Assembly (NCBI RefSeq): GCF_947490095.1
Contig: NZ_CANLFS010000028.1
Span: 1-39,064, forward strand
Reading direction: 5' to 3'
Source: an uncultured Halomonas sp.
Lineage (GTDB): Bacteria; Pseudomonadota; Gammaproteobacteria; Pseudomonadales; Halomonadaceae
Length of the DNA: 39,064 nt
Position 1 is the stretch's first letter. Each line of letters opens with the position of its first letter. This document shows, in pieces, positions 1 to 8,356 of this stretch. Both the position numbers and the translations under genes were made by a program. Below the pieces are notes generated by a model. That model made no database searches and was not told where the DNA came from. It saw nothing but the letters and a program-made list of their open reading frames with translations.

Positions 1-76
1 GGACCATAGCTCAGTTGGTTAGAGCGCCACGTTGACATCGTGGAGGTCGGCGGTTCAAATCCGCCTGGTCCTACCA
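1..76 (+). tRNA. tRNA-Val (anticodon GAC), copy 1
   Basis: A complete 76-nt cloverleaf. The acceptor arm GGACCAT pairs with the 3' side before an encoded CCA. The D arm carries the AGTTGGTTAGA loop. The anticodon stem CCACG/CGTGG encloses a loop with GAC at 34-36. The T arm contains GGTTCAAATCC. Anticodon GAC reads valine codons GUC and GUU. It starts at base 1 of the window, so its promoter lies outside. Confidence 0.95.
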
Positions 77-115
77 GCTACGCCTCGACAGCAAAGCCTG
101 GCCGCAACGACTCCA

Positions 116-191
116 GGACCATAGCTCAGTTGGTTAGAGCGCCACGTTGACATCGTGGAGGTCGGCGGTTCAAATCCGCCTGGTCCTACCA
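116..191 (+). tRNA. tRNA-Val (anticodon GAC), copy 2
   Basis: A base-for-base copy of the tRNA at 1-76, separated from it by 39 bp, with CCA encoded. It has no obvious promoter of its own in the spacer, so the two are probably cut from one precursor. It is followed within 10 bp by an intrinsic terminator. Confidence 0.95.
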
Positions 192-200
192 GTATTAGAG

Positions 201-232
201 ACACCCCCGCAGCCCTGCTGCGGGGGTGTTTT
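201..232 (+). terminator. Intrinsic terminator after the tRNA pair
   Basis: A perfect 12-bp stem, ACACCCCCGCAG (201-212) with CTGCGGGGGTGT (218-229), closes a 5-nt loop and is followed by TTTT. It ends the tRNA-Val transcript. Because the stem is symmetric it may also serve msrC, which converges from the right. Confidence 0.9.
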
Positions 233-260
233 GCTATATCGGCCGGCTCGAGTGGATGGG

Positions 261-719
261 CTAGGTGAGATCGGTGCACTCGATGAAGGTGGCCACGAGG
301 GCCTCGATGCCGGCCTGGTCGGCTTCGCTGAAACGGCCCGCCTGGGGGCTGTCCAGGTCGAGCACGCCCCATAGGTAATCCCCCGCGAGGATCGGCACCA
401 CCAGCTCCGACCGCGAGTCGGCATCGCAGGCGATATGGTCGGCGATGGCCTGGACATCGTCGACGCGCTGGGTCTCTCGGTCGCGCGCCGCGGCACCGCA
501 TACTCCCTTGCTGAAGGGAATCGGGTGGCAGGCGGGCTTGCCCTGGAAGGGGCCCAGGATGAGCAGCTCCGGCTCACCCTGCAGATAGAAGCCGGCCCAG
601 TTCAGCGCGGGGATCTCCTGCATGATGAAGGCGCTGGTCTGGGCGCTGTTGGTCAGCCAGCTTCGGGTGTCGAGCAGGGCGGCCAGCTGGCGGTTGAGCA
701 GTGAATAGTCGGGTGTCAT
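261..719 (-). CDS. msrC: Free methionine-(R)-sulfoxide reductase (GAF domain)
   Basis: This 152-residue protein is a single GAF domain of the fRMsr family (E. coli MsrC/YebR). The family reduces free L-methionine-(R)-sulfoxide in the cytoplasm with thioredoxin as electron donor. Conserved family blocks are visible: NWAGFY near 40, LGPFQGKPAC around 55-64, GVCG at 72-75 and HIACDA at 95-100. The three cysteines C64, C74 and C98 have the 10 and 24 residue spacing of the E. coli catalytic and resolving cysteines. The start at 719 was chosen because AAGGAG lies 7-8 nt upstream; a longer frame to 770 would add 17 residues unlike the family. It sits downstream of the methionine importer metNIQ, which suits a role in methionine supply, but a hairpin at 740-761 separates them. 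Confidence 0.9.
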   Translation of the reverse strand: MTPDYSLLNRQLAALLDTRSWLTNSAQTSAFIMQEIPALNWAGFYLQGEPELLILGPFQGKPACHPIPFSKGVCGAAARDRETQRVDDVQAIADHIACDADSRSELVVPILAGDYLWGVLDLDSPQAGRFSEADQAGIEALVATFIECTDLT

Positions 720-739
720 CTTGGCTCCTTGAAACAGCA

Positions 740-761
740 GGGCCGGCCTTGCGGCCGGCCC
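740..761 (-). terminator. Hairpin terminator after metQ
   Basis: A perfect 9-bp stem, GGGCCGGCC (740-748) with GGCCGGCCC (753-761), has a 4-nt loop. On the minus strand it is followed by TGCTGTTTC, a weak T-run. It lies between metQ and msrC and probably ends the metNIQ message, with some readthrough into msrC possible. Confidence 0.6.
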
Positions 762-800
762 AAACTGCATGACTGATGAGGTCAGGGTCGTGGGACGAGA

Positions 801-1595
801 TTACTTCCAGCCGGGTACCGCCTGGGCACCGAACAGCTCCCTGGCCTTGGCCTCGACCGCGTCGGTCTGGTAGGACTCGACCAGCTGCTGGATCGCCTCG
901 CGCTCCTCGTCACCGCCGCGCACCGCGATCAGGTTGACATAGGGAGACTCGGGGCCTTCCTTGATCAGGGCGTCGTCCAGCGTCAGGCCGGCAGGCTGGG
1001 CGAAGGTATTGTTGATGAAGGCCAGGTCCACGTCCGGCAGTACGCGCGGTAGCTGGGCGGCTTCGATCTCGCGGAATTCGAAGTCATGCGGATTGGCGGC
1101 GATATCCAGCGGGGTGGCTTCGAGGTTTTCCGGGTCCGTCAGCTCCAGCATGCCCAGGTTGTGCATCAGGATCAGGGCGCGACCCTCGTTGGAGGGGTCG
1201 TTGGGCAGGGCGATGGTGGCCCCGTCCGGAATCGCCTCGATGCTGTCGTACTTCTCGGAGTAGGCGCCGATCGGATAGACGAAGGTGTAGCCGGCGATGG
1301 CGAAGTCATAGCCGCGATCCTCGACCATGGAGCGCATATAGGGTTCGTGCTGGTAGGCGTTGGCGTCCAGGCTGCCGTCGGCCAGGGCGGCGTTGGGGGT
1401 CACGTAGTCGGTGAATTCGATGATCTCCACCTCGAGGCCGTGTTCGCGCTCGGCGATATCGGCGGCCACTTCCATCACCTGGGTCTCGGGGCCGGCAACG
1501 GTACCGATCTTGAGCGTGTGGTCGTCGGCCAGGGCGGCGCCGGCGCCGAGGGCCAAGGCGGAGGCGAGGGCGGCATTGAGCAGTGTCTTTTGCAT
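801..1595 (-). CDS. metQ: Methionine ABC transporter substrate-binding protein MetQ
   Basis: A 264-residue periplasmic binding protein of the NlpA/MetQ family, which captures methionine for the MetNI importer. Family landmarks are the strand LKIGTV after the signal peptide, FTDYVTPN, DANAYQHEPY near 80-90, FVYPIGAYS, LPNDPSNEGRAL and ESPYVNLI. The N-terminus is a signal peptide with an ALADDH cleavage region. It has no LxxC lipobox, unlike E. coli MetQ, so the protein is predicted to be soluble in the periplasm rather than lipid-anchored. The start is supported by AGGAGA about 10 nt upstream. It is the last gene of metN-metI-metQ, with 69 bp between it and metI. Confidence 0.93.
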   Translation of the reverse strand: MQKTLLNAALASALALGAGAALADDHTLKIGTVAGPETQVMEVAADIAEREHGLEVEIIEFTDYVTPNAALADGSLDANAYQHEPYMRSMVEDRGYDFAIAGYTFVYPIGAYSEKYDSIEAIPDGATIALPNDPSNEGRALILMHNLGMLELTDPENLEATPLDIAANPHDFEFREIEAAQLPRVLPDVDLAFINNTFAQPAGLTLDDALIKEGPESPYVNLIAVRGGDEEREAIQQLVESYQTDAVEAKARELFGAQAVPGWK

Positions 1596-1650
1596 GGAAC
1601 AGAGTCTCCTGATCGATGGGAACGATGCTAGCGGTATAAGAATAATTGTT

Positions 1651-1671
1651 TAAATAGCTTTTGGCTATTTA
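1651..1671 (-). other. AT-rich hairpin in the metI-metQ junction
   Basis: An 8-bp stem, TAAATAGC (1651-1658) with GCTATTTA (1664-1671), has a 5-nt loop and includes the metI stop codon. It sits in an unusually AT-rich patch before metQ. Intercistronic hairpins ahead of binding-protein genes often tune relative mRNA abundance; that role here is an inference. Confidence 0.4.
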
Positions 1672-2298
1672 TGATCGCTCTTGCGCACCAGATAATCTCC
1701 CAGGCTCTGGAAGGCCTGCACCATGATGACCAGGATGGCCACGGTAATCAGCATGATGGTGGGGTTGAAGCGGTTATAGCCGTAGCGGATACCCAGGTCG
1801 CCCAGGCCGCCACCGCCGACGGCGCCGGCCATGGCGGAGTAGCTCACCAGCGTGACCAGGGTGACGGTCAAGGCGGTGAAGATGCCGCCGCGGGCCTCGG
1901 GCAGCAGTACCTTGTGGATGATCTGCCAGGGAGTGGCACCCATGGACTGGGCGGCCTCGACGAGGCCCGGATTGATCTCGTTGAGTGCCCCCTCGACCAG
2001 GCGAGCAATGAAGGGAATGGCCGCGATGGTCAGCGGCACGGCGGCGGCGTTGGTGCCGATGGAGGTGCCCACGAGCGCGCGGGTGAAGGGAATAATGGCG
2101 ACCATCAGGATGATGAAGGGGATGGAGCGACCGACATTGGTCACGATACCCAGGACACCGTTGAGTACCGGTTGAGCCAGTACCTGTGTCGGGCGGGTGA
2201 CATAGAGCAACACCCCCAGCGGGATCCCCACCAGGGCCGATATCACCCCGGAGATGGCCACCATATAGAGGGTATCGAGGGTTGCCTCGAGAATCAGT

Positions 2299-2318
<20 letters not shown>
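1665..2318 (-). CDS. metI: Methionine ABC transporter permease MetI
   Basis: A 217-residue inner-membrane permease with five to six hydrophobic segments and the MetI-type coupling region (SMGATPWQIIHKVLLPEA, about residues 125-142), which contacts the ATPase. N-terminal family blocks include TLYMV, GIPLGVLLYVT and GRSIPFIILM. It forms the membrane channel of the MetNIQ importer for methionine. The first ATG, at 2318, overlaps the 3' end of metN by 20 nt. An in-frame ATG four codons later is an alternative start. The overlap indicates translational coupling with metN. Confidence 0.93.
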
Positions 2319-3360
<1,042 letters not shown>

Positions 3361-3407
3361 GGATACCACCGCTGGGGGCGCCGAGGCGGGCGGTGCAAGG
3401 GGAAGGC

Positions 3408-3435
3408 AAAAAAAAGGCCACCCTGTCGGGTGGCC
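3408..3435 (-). terminator. Riboswitch-controlled intrinsic terminator in the metN leader
   Basis: On the minus strand GGCCACCC (3435-3428), loop GACA, GGGTGGCC (3423-3416) is followed by eight T (3415-3408). This is a strong textbook terminator 48 nt before the metN start and downstream of its promoter, so it must be conditional if the operon is to be expressed. The CACCC of its 5' arm (3432-3428) can instead pair with GGGTG at 3454-3450, the 3' end of the SAM-II aptamer. This gives mutually exclusive folds. Confidence 0.88.
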
Positions 3436-3451
3436 ATCAACGCTGGACACA

Positions 3452-3525
3452 CCCTTTTAGCTGCACTTCACGGCTTGAATCGAGTCATGCCGCGGGCGCC
3501 CGCAAGCCGGGGTCAAATCGGCGCC
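3452..3525 (-). promoter_or_regulatory. SAM-II riboswitch aptamer upstream of metNIQ
   Basis: Read on the minus strand, the leader has P1 GGCGCC (3525-3520) with GGCGCC (3500-3495). The first loop begins GATTTGACC, and the 3' strand reads GTGCAGCTAAAAGGG. The SAM-II aptamer I remember has GAUUUAACC and UGUAGCUAAAAAGGG in the same places. The pseudoknot is preserved with substitutions: loop TTGCG pairs with TGCAG, where the known RNA has UUGCA with UGUAG. Loop CCC can pair with the terminal GGG. An extra hairpin (CGCGGC/GCCGTG) is inserted in the third loop. High SAM should favour the pseudoknot, freeing the terminator and switching the operon off. Identification is from recalled consensus; no covariance-model search was run. 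Confidence 0.82.
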
Positions 3526-3542
3526 ATTCAATGTAGCCGGCA

Positions 3543-3571
3543 AGCATAGGGGCAGGTGGGTAGCCTGTCAA
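3543..3571 (-). promoter_or_regulatory. Sigma-70 promoter of metNIQ
   Basis: A consensus -35 TTGACA (3571-3566) and a -10 TATGCT (3548-3543) are separated by exactly 17 bp on the minus strand. Transcription would start near 3536, about 10 nt before the first base of the SAM-II aptamer. This is the strongest promoter match I saw in the window. Confidence 0.85.
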
Positions 3572-3620
3572 TCATGCCACAGGGCTTCCTGCTGGCGGGC
3601 GCTGTGTGGTGCCATATCCT

Positions 3621-3650
3621 TTGTCTATTCGATGTTATCCAGTGGATATT
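3621..3650 (+). promoter_or_regulatory. Possible ribE promoter with palindrome
   Basis: A weak match, TTGTCT (3621-3626) and GATATT (3645-3650) with an 18-bp spacer, lies about 95 bp before ribE. A perfect palindrome TATCCA-G-TGGATA (3636-3648) covers the spacer and -10 and could be an operator. No FMN riboswitch pattern is visible here. Both the promoter and operator readings are tentative. Confidence 0.3.
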
Positions 3651-3746
3651 GTGGTGTTATGCGACGATGGACGGGGAGGGGAGGAATTTCCTACACTCGT
3701 GGGTCTTTCCGCCCGACCCCAGGGCGCCAGTAGCCGAGGAGACGCC

Positions 3747-4376
3747 ATGTTCACTGGCATCGTGCAGGGCACCGCCAAGGTGGTGGCCATCCAGGAGGCC
3801 GAGGCCTTTCGAACCCATGTCGTGATGTTGCCCGACGATCTGCGCAGCGGCCTGGAGGTGGGGGCCTCGGTGGCCCATAACGGGGTCTGCCTGACGGTTA
3901 CCGCCCTCACCGAGGCGGGAGTGAGCTTCGACCTGATGCGTGAAACGCTGCGAGTCACCAACCTGGGTGAGCTGGCGGTGGGAGGTCGCGTCAATATCGA
4001 GCGGGCCGCACGCTTCGGCGACGAAATCGGCGGCCACGCCATGTCGGGGCATATCATGGCTCAGGCCGCGCTGGTCGAACTCGAAGAGGCGCCCAACAAT
4101 CGTCGGCTCTGGTTCGAGTTGCCCCATGCCCTGGGACGCTTTTTGTTCGACAAGGGCTATATCGGCGTCGACGGGGCGAGCCTTACCATCGGTGAGGTGC
4201 GCCCGGCCACCGCCGAGCAGGGGCCGCGCTTTTGCGTCGACCTGATCCCGGAAACGCTGCAGCGCACCACCCTGGGAGAGCGTGTGCCCGGGGACCGGGT
4301 CAATATCGAGGTCGACCCCCAGACCCAGGCGATCGTGGAGACGGTTGAGCGAGTGCTGAAGGCGCGAGCCACCTAG
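3747..4376 (+). CDS. ribE: Riboflavin synthase, alpha subunit
   Basis: A 209-residue protein that dismutates two 6,7-dimethyl-8-ribityllumazine molecules into riboflavin and a pyrimidinedione in the cytoplasm. It has the invariant N-terminus MFTGIV and two similar lumazine-binding halves. The N half contains NGVCLTV and GHAMSGHI; the C half contains KGYIGVDGASLTI and PETLQRTTLG. Length is normal for the family (about 205-218). The start at 3747 has GAGGAG upstream; an open extension to 3606 is not family-like. It stands alone rather than with ribD, ribBA and ribH, and is divergent from metN. Known as ribE or ribC depending on the species. Confidence 0.95.
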   Translation: MFTGIVQGTAKVVAIQEAEAFRTHVVMLPDDLRSGLEVGASVAHNGVCLTVTALTEAGVSFDLMRETLRVTNLGELAVGGRVNIERAARFGDEIGGHAMSGHIMAQAALVELEEAPNNRRLWFELPHALGRFLFDKGYIGVDGASLTIGEVRPATAEQGPRFCVDLIPETLQRTTLGERVPGDRVNIEVDPQTQAIVETVERVLKARAT

Positions 4377-4567
4377 CGGCGTCGAAGGGGCGTTGGTCAC
4401 CGGGCTGGCGATGGCGTCATGAGTTGCTTATACAGAGGGCAGGGGGGAAGGCTGCCGCTTTCGGAGCGGTGTCCATCTCGCATCATCGGGAGGCTTTGGG
4501 TACCATGTGCCGCCTTCTTGTCCCCGGAATTTCCTCAACACGTCCAAGCGCGTAGGAATCGAGCCCC

Positions 4568-5869
4568 ATGAAGAGCCTGATCGACAAGCATTTCAAGCTA
4601 TCCGAGCACAGCACCACTATCAAGACCGAGGTCATTGCCGGGATTACCACCTTCCTGACCATGGCCTACATCATCTTCGTCAACCCCAGTATCCTCTCGG
4701 AAGCCGGGATGGACTATGGGGCGGTCTTCGTGGCGACCTGCCTGGCGGCGGCCCTGGGCTGTCTGATCATGGGGCTGTGGGCCAACTATCCCATCGCCCA
4801 GGCACCGGGCATGGGGCTCAACGCCTTCTTTACCTACGGTGTGGTGCTGGGCATGGGGTATAGCTGGGAGGCGGCCCTGGGGGCGGTCTTCTTCTCCGGG
4901 CTTATCTTCCTGCTGCTCAGCATCTTCCGGGTGCGTGAGTGGATCATCAACTCGATTCCCCTCTCCCTGCGCCTGGGTATCGCCGCGGGTATCGGGCTGT
5001 TCCTGGGGATGATCGCCATGAAAAACGCCGGCATCGTGGTCGCCAATCCGGCGACCTACGTGTCGGTGGGCGACCTCTCCGAGCCCGCCGCGCTGTACGC
5101 GTTGCTTGGCTTCTTCGTGATCACCGCGCTGTCCTATATGCGCGTCACCGGCGCGGTCATGATCGGTATCCTGAGTATCACCGTGCTGTCCATGCTGCTG
5201 GGGCACAACGAGTATGGCGGCCTGATGTCCATGCCGCCTTCCATTCTGCCCACCTTCATGGCGCTCGACCTGGCGGGGGCCTTCGATATCGCCATGCTCA
5301 GCGTGGTCTTTGCCTTTCTCTTTGTCGACCTCTTCGATACGTCCGGTACCCTGATTGGCGTGGCCCACAAGGGAGGACTGCTCGACAAGGACGGCAAGCT
5401 GCCACGGATTGGCCGCGCCATGATGGCCGACAGCTCGGCCTCCATGGCCGGCGCCGTGCTGGGTACCTCCACCACCACCAGCTACGTGGAGTCCACCGCG
5501 GGCATCGTCTCGGGCGGGCGTACCGGCCTCACCGCGGTCGTGGTGGCCATCATGTTCCTGATCAGCCTGTTTTTCGCCCCGCTGGCAGGCTCCATTCCGG
5601 TCTACGCTACCGCCGGCGCCCTGCTCTATGTGGCGGTGCTGATGGCCAGTAGCCTGGCCCACGCCAACTGGGATGACCCCACGGATGCCGCACCGGTATT
5701 GATTGCCGCCTTGGCCATGCCGCTGACCTTCTCCATTGCCGAAGGGATCGCGCTGGGCTTTATCAGCTTCGTTGCCATCAAGACGCTGTCGGGTCGCTTC
5801 CGTGACCTCAACCCTGCGGTCATTGTGCTGGCGCTGCTGTTTGCCGCCAAGTTCCTGTTCCTCGACTGA
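4568..5869 (+). CDS. AzgA-type purine permease (NCS2 family)
   Basis: A 433-residue inner-membrane transporter of the AzgA-like branch of nucleobase:cation symporters (relatives: PbuG, AdeP/PurP, GhxP). It imports adenine, guanine or hypoxanthine with protons. The family N-terminus is plain: [17 protein letters not shown] near 20-36, then [10 protein letters not shown], and [17 protein letters not shown] near 78-94. Family motifs [15 protein letters not shown] and [11 protein letters not shown] are also present. The protein has many hydrophobic helices, probably 12-14. Substrate cannot be fixed from sequence, but apt and gpt follow directly, which points to purine bases. The upstream 190 bp has no convincing promoter, PurR box or riboswitch. 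Confidence 0.9.
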   Translation: MKSLIDKHFKLSEHSTTIKTEVIAGITTFLTMAYIIFVNPSILSEAGMDYGAVFVATCLAAALGCLIMGLWANYPIAQAPGMGLNAFFTYGVVLGMGYSWEAALGAVFFSGLIFLLLSIFRVREWIINSIPLSLRLGIAAGIGLFLGMIAMKNAGIVVANPATYVSVGDLSEPAALYALLGFFVITALSYMRVTGAVMIGILSITVLSMLLGHNEYGGLMSMPPSILPTFMALDLAGAFDIAMLSVVFAFLFVDLFDTSGTLIGVAHKGGLLDKDGKLPRIGRAMMADSSASMAGAVLGTSTTTSYVESTAGIVSGGRTGLTAVVVAIMFLISLFFAPLAGSIPVYATAGALLYVAVLMASSLAHANWDDPTDAAPVLIAALAMPLTFSIAEGIALGFISFVAIKTLSGRFRDLNPAVIVLALLFAAKFLFLD

Positions 5870-5891
5870 TCACTCACCAATGAGACCCGCC

Positions 5892-6437
5892 ATGAGCATC
5901 TACGGCGACTATATCAAGTCCGTCATTCGCACCGTTCCCGACTGGCCTAACCCGGGGGTGAACTTCCGTGACATCACCCCGCTGCTGCAGAACAGTGCGG
6001 CCTTTCGCAAGCTGGTGGACAGCTTCGTGCATCGCTACCAGGAGATGGATATCGATGCCGTGGCGGCCATCGATGCCCGCGGCTTTATCGTCGGCGCACC
6101 GCTCGCCTACGAGCTGGGCTGCAGCTTCGTGCCGGTACGCAAGAAGGGCAAGCTACCGTTTCGCACCATCAGCGAGACCTACACCCTGGAGTACGGCGAG
6201 GCCGAGGTGGAGCTGCATTCCGACGCCTTTCGGCGTGGCGATCGCATCCTGATCGTCGATGACCTGATCGCCACCGGTGGCACCATGCTGGCCGCGGCCA
6301 AGCTGATCAGCCGCAGTGGCGGCCAGGTGGTGGAAACCGCCACCATCGTCGACCTGCCTGACCTGGGGGGCTCGCAGCGTATCCGCGAGTCTGATTACGG
6401 CGTCTTCGCTGTCTGCTCCTTCACCGAGGACGAATGA
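5892..6437 (+). CDS. apt: Adenine phosphoribosyltransferase
   Basis: A 181-residue salvage enzyme converting adenine plus PRPP to AMP and pyrophosphate. Family blocks are [12 protein letters not shown] near 21-32, [18 protein letters not shown] near 60-77, [20 protein letters not shown] and the PRPP-binding loop [13 protein letters not shown] near 119-131. The start at 5892 gives [10 protein letters not shown]. An in-frame ATG four codons upstream (5880) is possible, and neither has a strong ribosome site. It lies 22 bp after the purine permease, consistent with one operon for uptake and trapping of purines. Confidence 0.95.
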   Translation: MSIYGDYIKSVIRTVPDWPNPGVNFRDITPLLQNSAAFRKLVDSFVHRYQEMDIDAVAAIDARGFIVGAPLAYELGCSFVPVRKKGKLPFRTISETYTLEYGEAEVELHSDAFRRGDRILIVDDLIATGGTMLAAAKLISRSGGQVVETATIVDLPDLGGSQRIRESDYGVFAVCSFTEDE

Positions 6438-6441
6438 TTCC

Positions 6442-6921
6442 ATGAGCACCAATCGCTACCACCAACACTTCATCGTCTCCTGGGATCAGCTGCATCGCGA
6501 TGTGCGCGAGCTCTGCCAGCGCCTGGTAGAGCGTGACTTCAAGGGGATCGTCGCCATCACTCGCGGCGGGTTGATTCCCGCCGCGCTGATCGCGCGTGAG
6601 CTCAATGTCCGGCTGATCGATACCGTCTGCATCAAGAGCTATGACCATATGGAGCAGGGTGGGCTGGATGTGATGAAGGGGGTCGACCACGATGGCGATG
6701 GCTGGCTGCTGGTCGATGACCTGGTCGACACCGGCAAGACCGCCCGCAAGGTGAGCGAGATGCTGCCGCGTGCCCACTTCGTCACCATCTATGCCAAGCC
6801 CGAAGGCAAGCCGCTGGTCGATCAGTACCTGACCGAGGTGGCCCAGGACTGCTGGATCCAGTTCCCCTGGGACATGGGCGTGGCCTATGTCGAGCCGCTC
6901 GCCGACCAGGTCAAGCCATGA
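6442..6921 (+). CDS. gpt: Xanthine(-guanine) phosphoribosyltransferase
   Basis: A 159-residue cytoplasmic PRPP-dependent transferase resembling E. coli Gpt (152 residues), which converts xanthine and guanine to XMP and GMP. Seen are [11 protein letters not shown] at the N-terminus, [19 protein letters not shown] near 33-51, the specificity region IKSYDH and the PRPP loop [13 protein letters not shown] near 92-104. The C-terminus has [12 protein letters not shown]. It starts 4 bp after apt and its last four bases overlap the ung start, so the block is transcribed and probably translated together. Confidence 0.92.
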   Translation: MSTNRYHQHFIVSWDQLHRDVRELCQRLVERDFKGIVAITRGGLIPAALIARELNVRLIDTVCIKSYDHMEQGGLDVMKGVDHDGDGWLLVDDLVDTGKTARKVSEMLPRAHFVTIYAKPEGKPLVDQYLTEVAQDCWIQFPWDMGVAYVEPLADQVKP

Positions 6922-7610
6922 GGCTACCCACCAGCTGGGGGCACTGGCTCGAGAGTGAGTTCGAGGCGCCCCACATGCAGGCGCTGCGTGATTTCCTGGC
7001 GGCCGAGAAGGCCGCCAGGAAGGTGATCTATCCACACTCCTCGGAGTGGTTTCGTGCCTTCGAGCTGACCCCGTTGGACAGGGTCAAGGTGGTGATCCTG
7101 GGGCAGGACCCCTATCACGGCCCGGGTCAGGCCCATGGGCTGTGCTTCTCGGTAAAGCCGGGCGTGCGAATTCCACCATCGCTTGTCAATATCTACAAGG
7201 AACTCGCGGCGGATGTGGGATGCCAGCCGGTGTCCCACGGCAACCTGGAGCACTGGGCGCGTCAGGGGGTGCTGATGCTCAATGCCTCCCTGACCGTTGA
7301 ACAGGGCAGCGCCGGGTCGCATCGCGGGCGTGGTTGGGAGCCCTTCACCGACCGAGCCATCGAGACGGTCAGTGCCCACGCCGGCCCCTCGGTATTCCTG
7401 CTGTGGGGCAGTCATGCGCGCAAGAAGAAGGCCCTGGTCGATACCACGCGCCACCTGGTGCTGGAGTCGCCGCACCCCTCACCGCTTTCCGCCCACCGTG
7501 GCTTCTTCGGTAATCATCACTTCTCCCGCGCCAACGCCTTCCTGGTCGAACACGGCCGCGAGCCCATCGACTGGCAGCTGCCCACGCATGCCGATGATTG
7601 TGCGCTTTAA
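6918..7610 (+). CDS. ung: Uracil-DNA glycosylase (family 1)
   Basis: A 230-residue base-excision repair enzyme that removes uracil from DNA. The water-activating loop [18 protein letters not shown] is near 62-79 with the catalytic Asp in [12 protein letters not shown] forms the uracil pocket region. The DNA-intercalation loop [13 protein letters not shown] is near 187-199 and supplies the catalytic His. Length matches the family. Its ATG overlaps the gpt stop as ATGA, so it is translationally coupled to purine salvage genes, an unusual partnership for ung. Confidence 0.96.
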   Translation: MRLPTSWGHWLESEFEAPHMQALRDFLAAEKAARKVIYPHSSEWFRAFELTPLDRVKVVILGQDPYHGPGQAHGLCFSVKPGVRIPPSLVNIYKELAADVGCQPVSHGNLEHWARQGVLMLNASLTVEQGSAGSHRGRGWEPFTDRAIETVSAHAGPSVFLLWGSHARKKKALVDTTRHLVLESPHPSPLSAHRGFFGNHHFSRANAFLVEHGREPIDWQLPTHADDCAL

Positions 7611-7635
7611 CCTCAACGCAAGATGCGAGTAGAAT
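7606..7635 (+). promoter_or_regulatory. Candidate upp promoter
   Basis: TTTAAC (7606-7611) and TAGAAT (7630-7635) with an 18-bp spacer overlap the ung stop codon and lie about 90 bp ahead of upp. The -10 is good and the -35 weak. The same TAGAAT element occurs ahead of uraA, msbA and rluC. Confidence 0.45.
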
Positions 7636-7726
7636 AGCGCGCAATTTGTGGCCGAGGTCCATGCGACCAAGGTCGATCGGTTTCTGCCGCCCGCAACTCC
7701 ATTGCACCAGCCAAGAGGTCCCGCCC

Positions 7727-8356
7727 ATGAGCGTTCATGCCATCCAGCATCCCCTGGTCCAGCACAAGCTTGGCTTGATGCGTGAAGCCGGTATCAGCAC
7801 CAAGAGCTTTCGCGAGCTTTCCGGTGAACTGGCCAAGCTGCTTACCTACGAGGCGACCCAGGACCTGGAACTCCAGACCCAGGACATCGACGGCTGGAGC
7901 GGCGGCAAGATTCCGGTGCAGCTGCTCAAGGGCAAGAAGGCCACCATCGTTCCCATCCTGCGGGCGGGCCTGGGCATGCTCGATGGCGTGACCGACCTGA
8001 TTCCCAGTGCCAGGATTAGCGTGGTGGGTCTCTACCGGGACGAAGAGACCATGGAGCCGGTACCCTACTTCGCCAAGTTCGCGGGAGACCTCGACGAGCG
8101 CATGGCCATCGTCATCGATCCCATGCTGGCCACCGGGGGCACCATGGTGGCGACCCTGGACATGCTACGGGAGCGAGGCTGCAAGCATATGAAGGTCATC
8201 GTGCTGGTGGCCGCGCCGGAGGGGATCAAGCGGGTGCAGGATGCCTATCCCGATATCGAGATCTATACCGCCGGTGTGGATGAGCGCCTCGATGAGAACG
8301 GCTATATCGTTCCCGGCCTGGGGGATGCCGGGGACAAGATCTTCGGTACTCGCTGA
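7727..8356 (+). CDS. upp: Uracil phosphoribosyltransferase
   Basis: A 209-residue enzyme converting uracil plus PRPP to UMP. It shows the family N-terminus ([12 protein letters not shown] near 7-18), [33 protein letters not shown] near 79-91, [13 protein letters not shown] (PRPP loop, near 128-140) and the C-terminal [20 protein letters not shown] uracil-binding region. AAGAGG precedes the chosen ATG at 7727; the upstream open extension to 7598 runs back into ung. It probably has its own promoter. A uracil permease lies about 6.7 kb downstream, beyond the glp cluster. Confidence 0.95.
   Translation: MSVHAIQHPLVQHKLGLMREAGISTKSFRELSGELAKLLTYEATQDLELQTQDIDGWSGGKIPVQLLKGKKATIVPILRAGLGMLDGVTDLIPSARISVVGLYRDEETMEPVPYFAKFAGDLDERMAIVIDPMLATGGTMVATLDMLRERGCKHMKVIVLVAAPEGIKRVQDAYPDIEIYTAGVDERLDENGYIVPGLGDAGDKIFGTR

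Noticed and set aside
1..191. tRNA-associated genomic island
   Set aside because: No integrase, att-like repeat of the tRNA end, or foreign-looking genes follow; the neighbours are core genes.
3361..3450. N-terminal extension of MetN
   Set aside because: The open frame upstream of 3360 runs through the riboswitch terminator, and the family N-terminus begins at MIRLHNVSK.
3556..3746. FMN riboswitch upstream of riboflavin synthase
   Set aside because: The conserved RFN blocks are not present in the 190 bp before ribE.
4377..4567. Purine or PRPP riboswitch, or PurR box, before the purine permease
   Set aside because: I found no matching junction or box motif; the region is GC-rich with only weak foldbacks.
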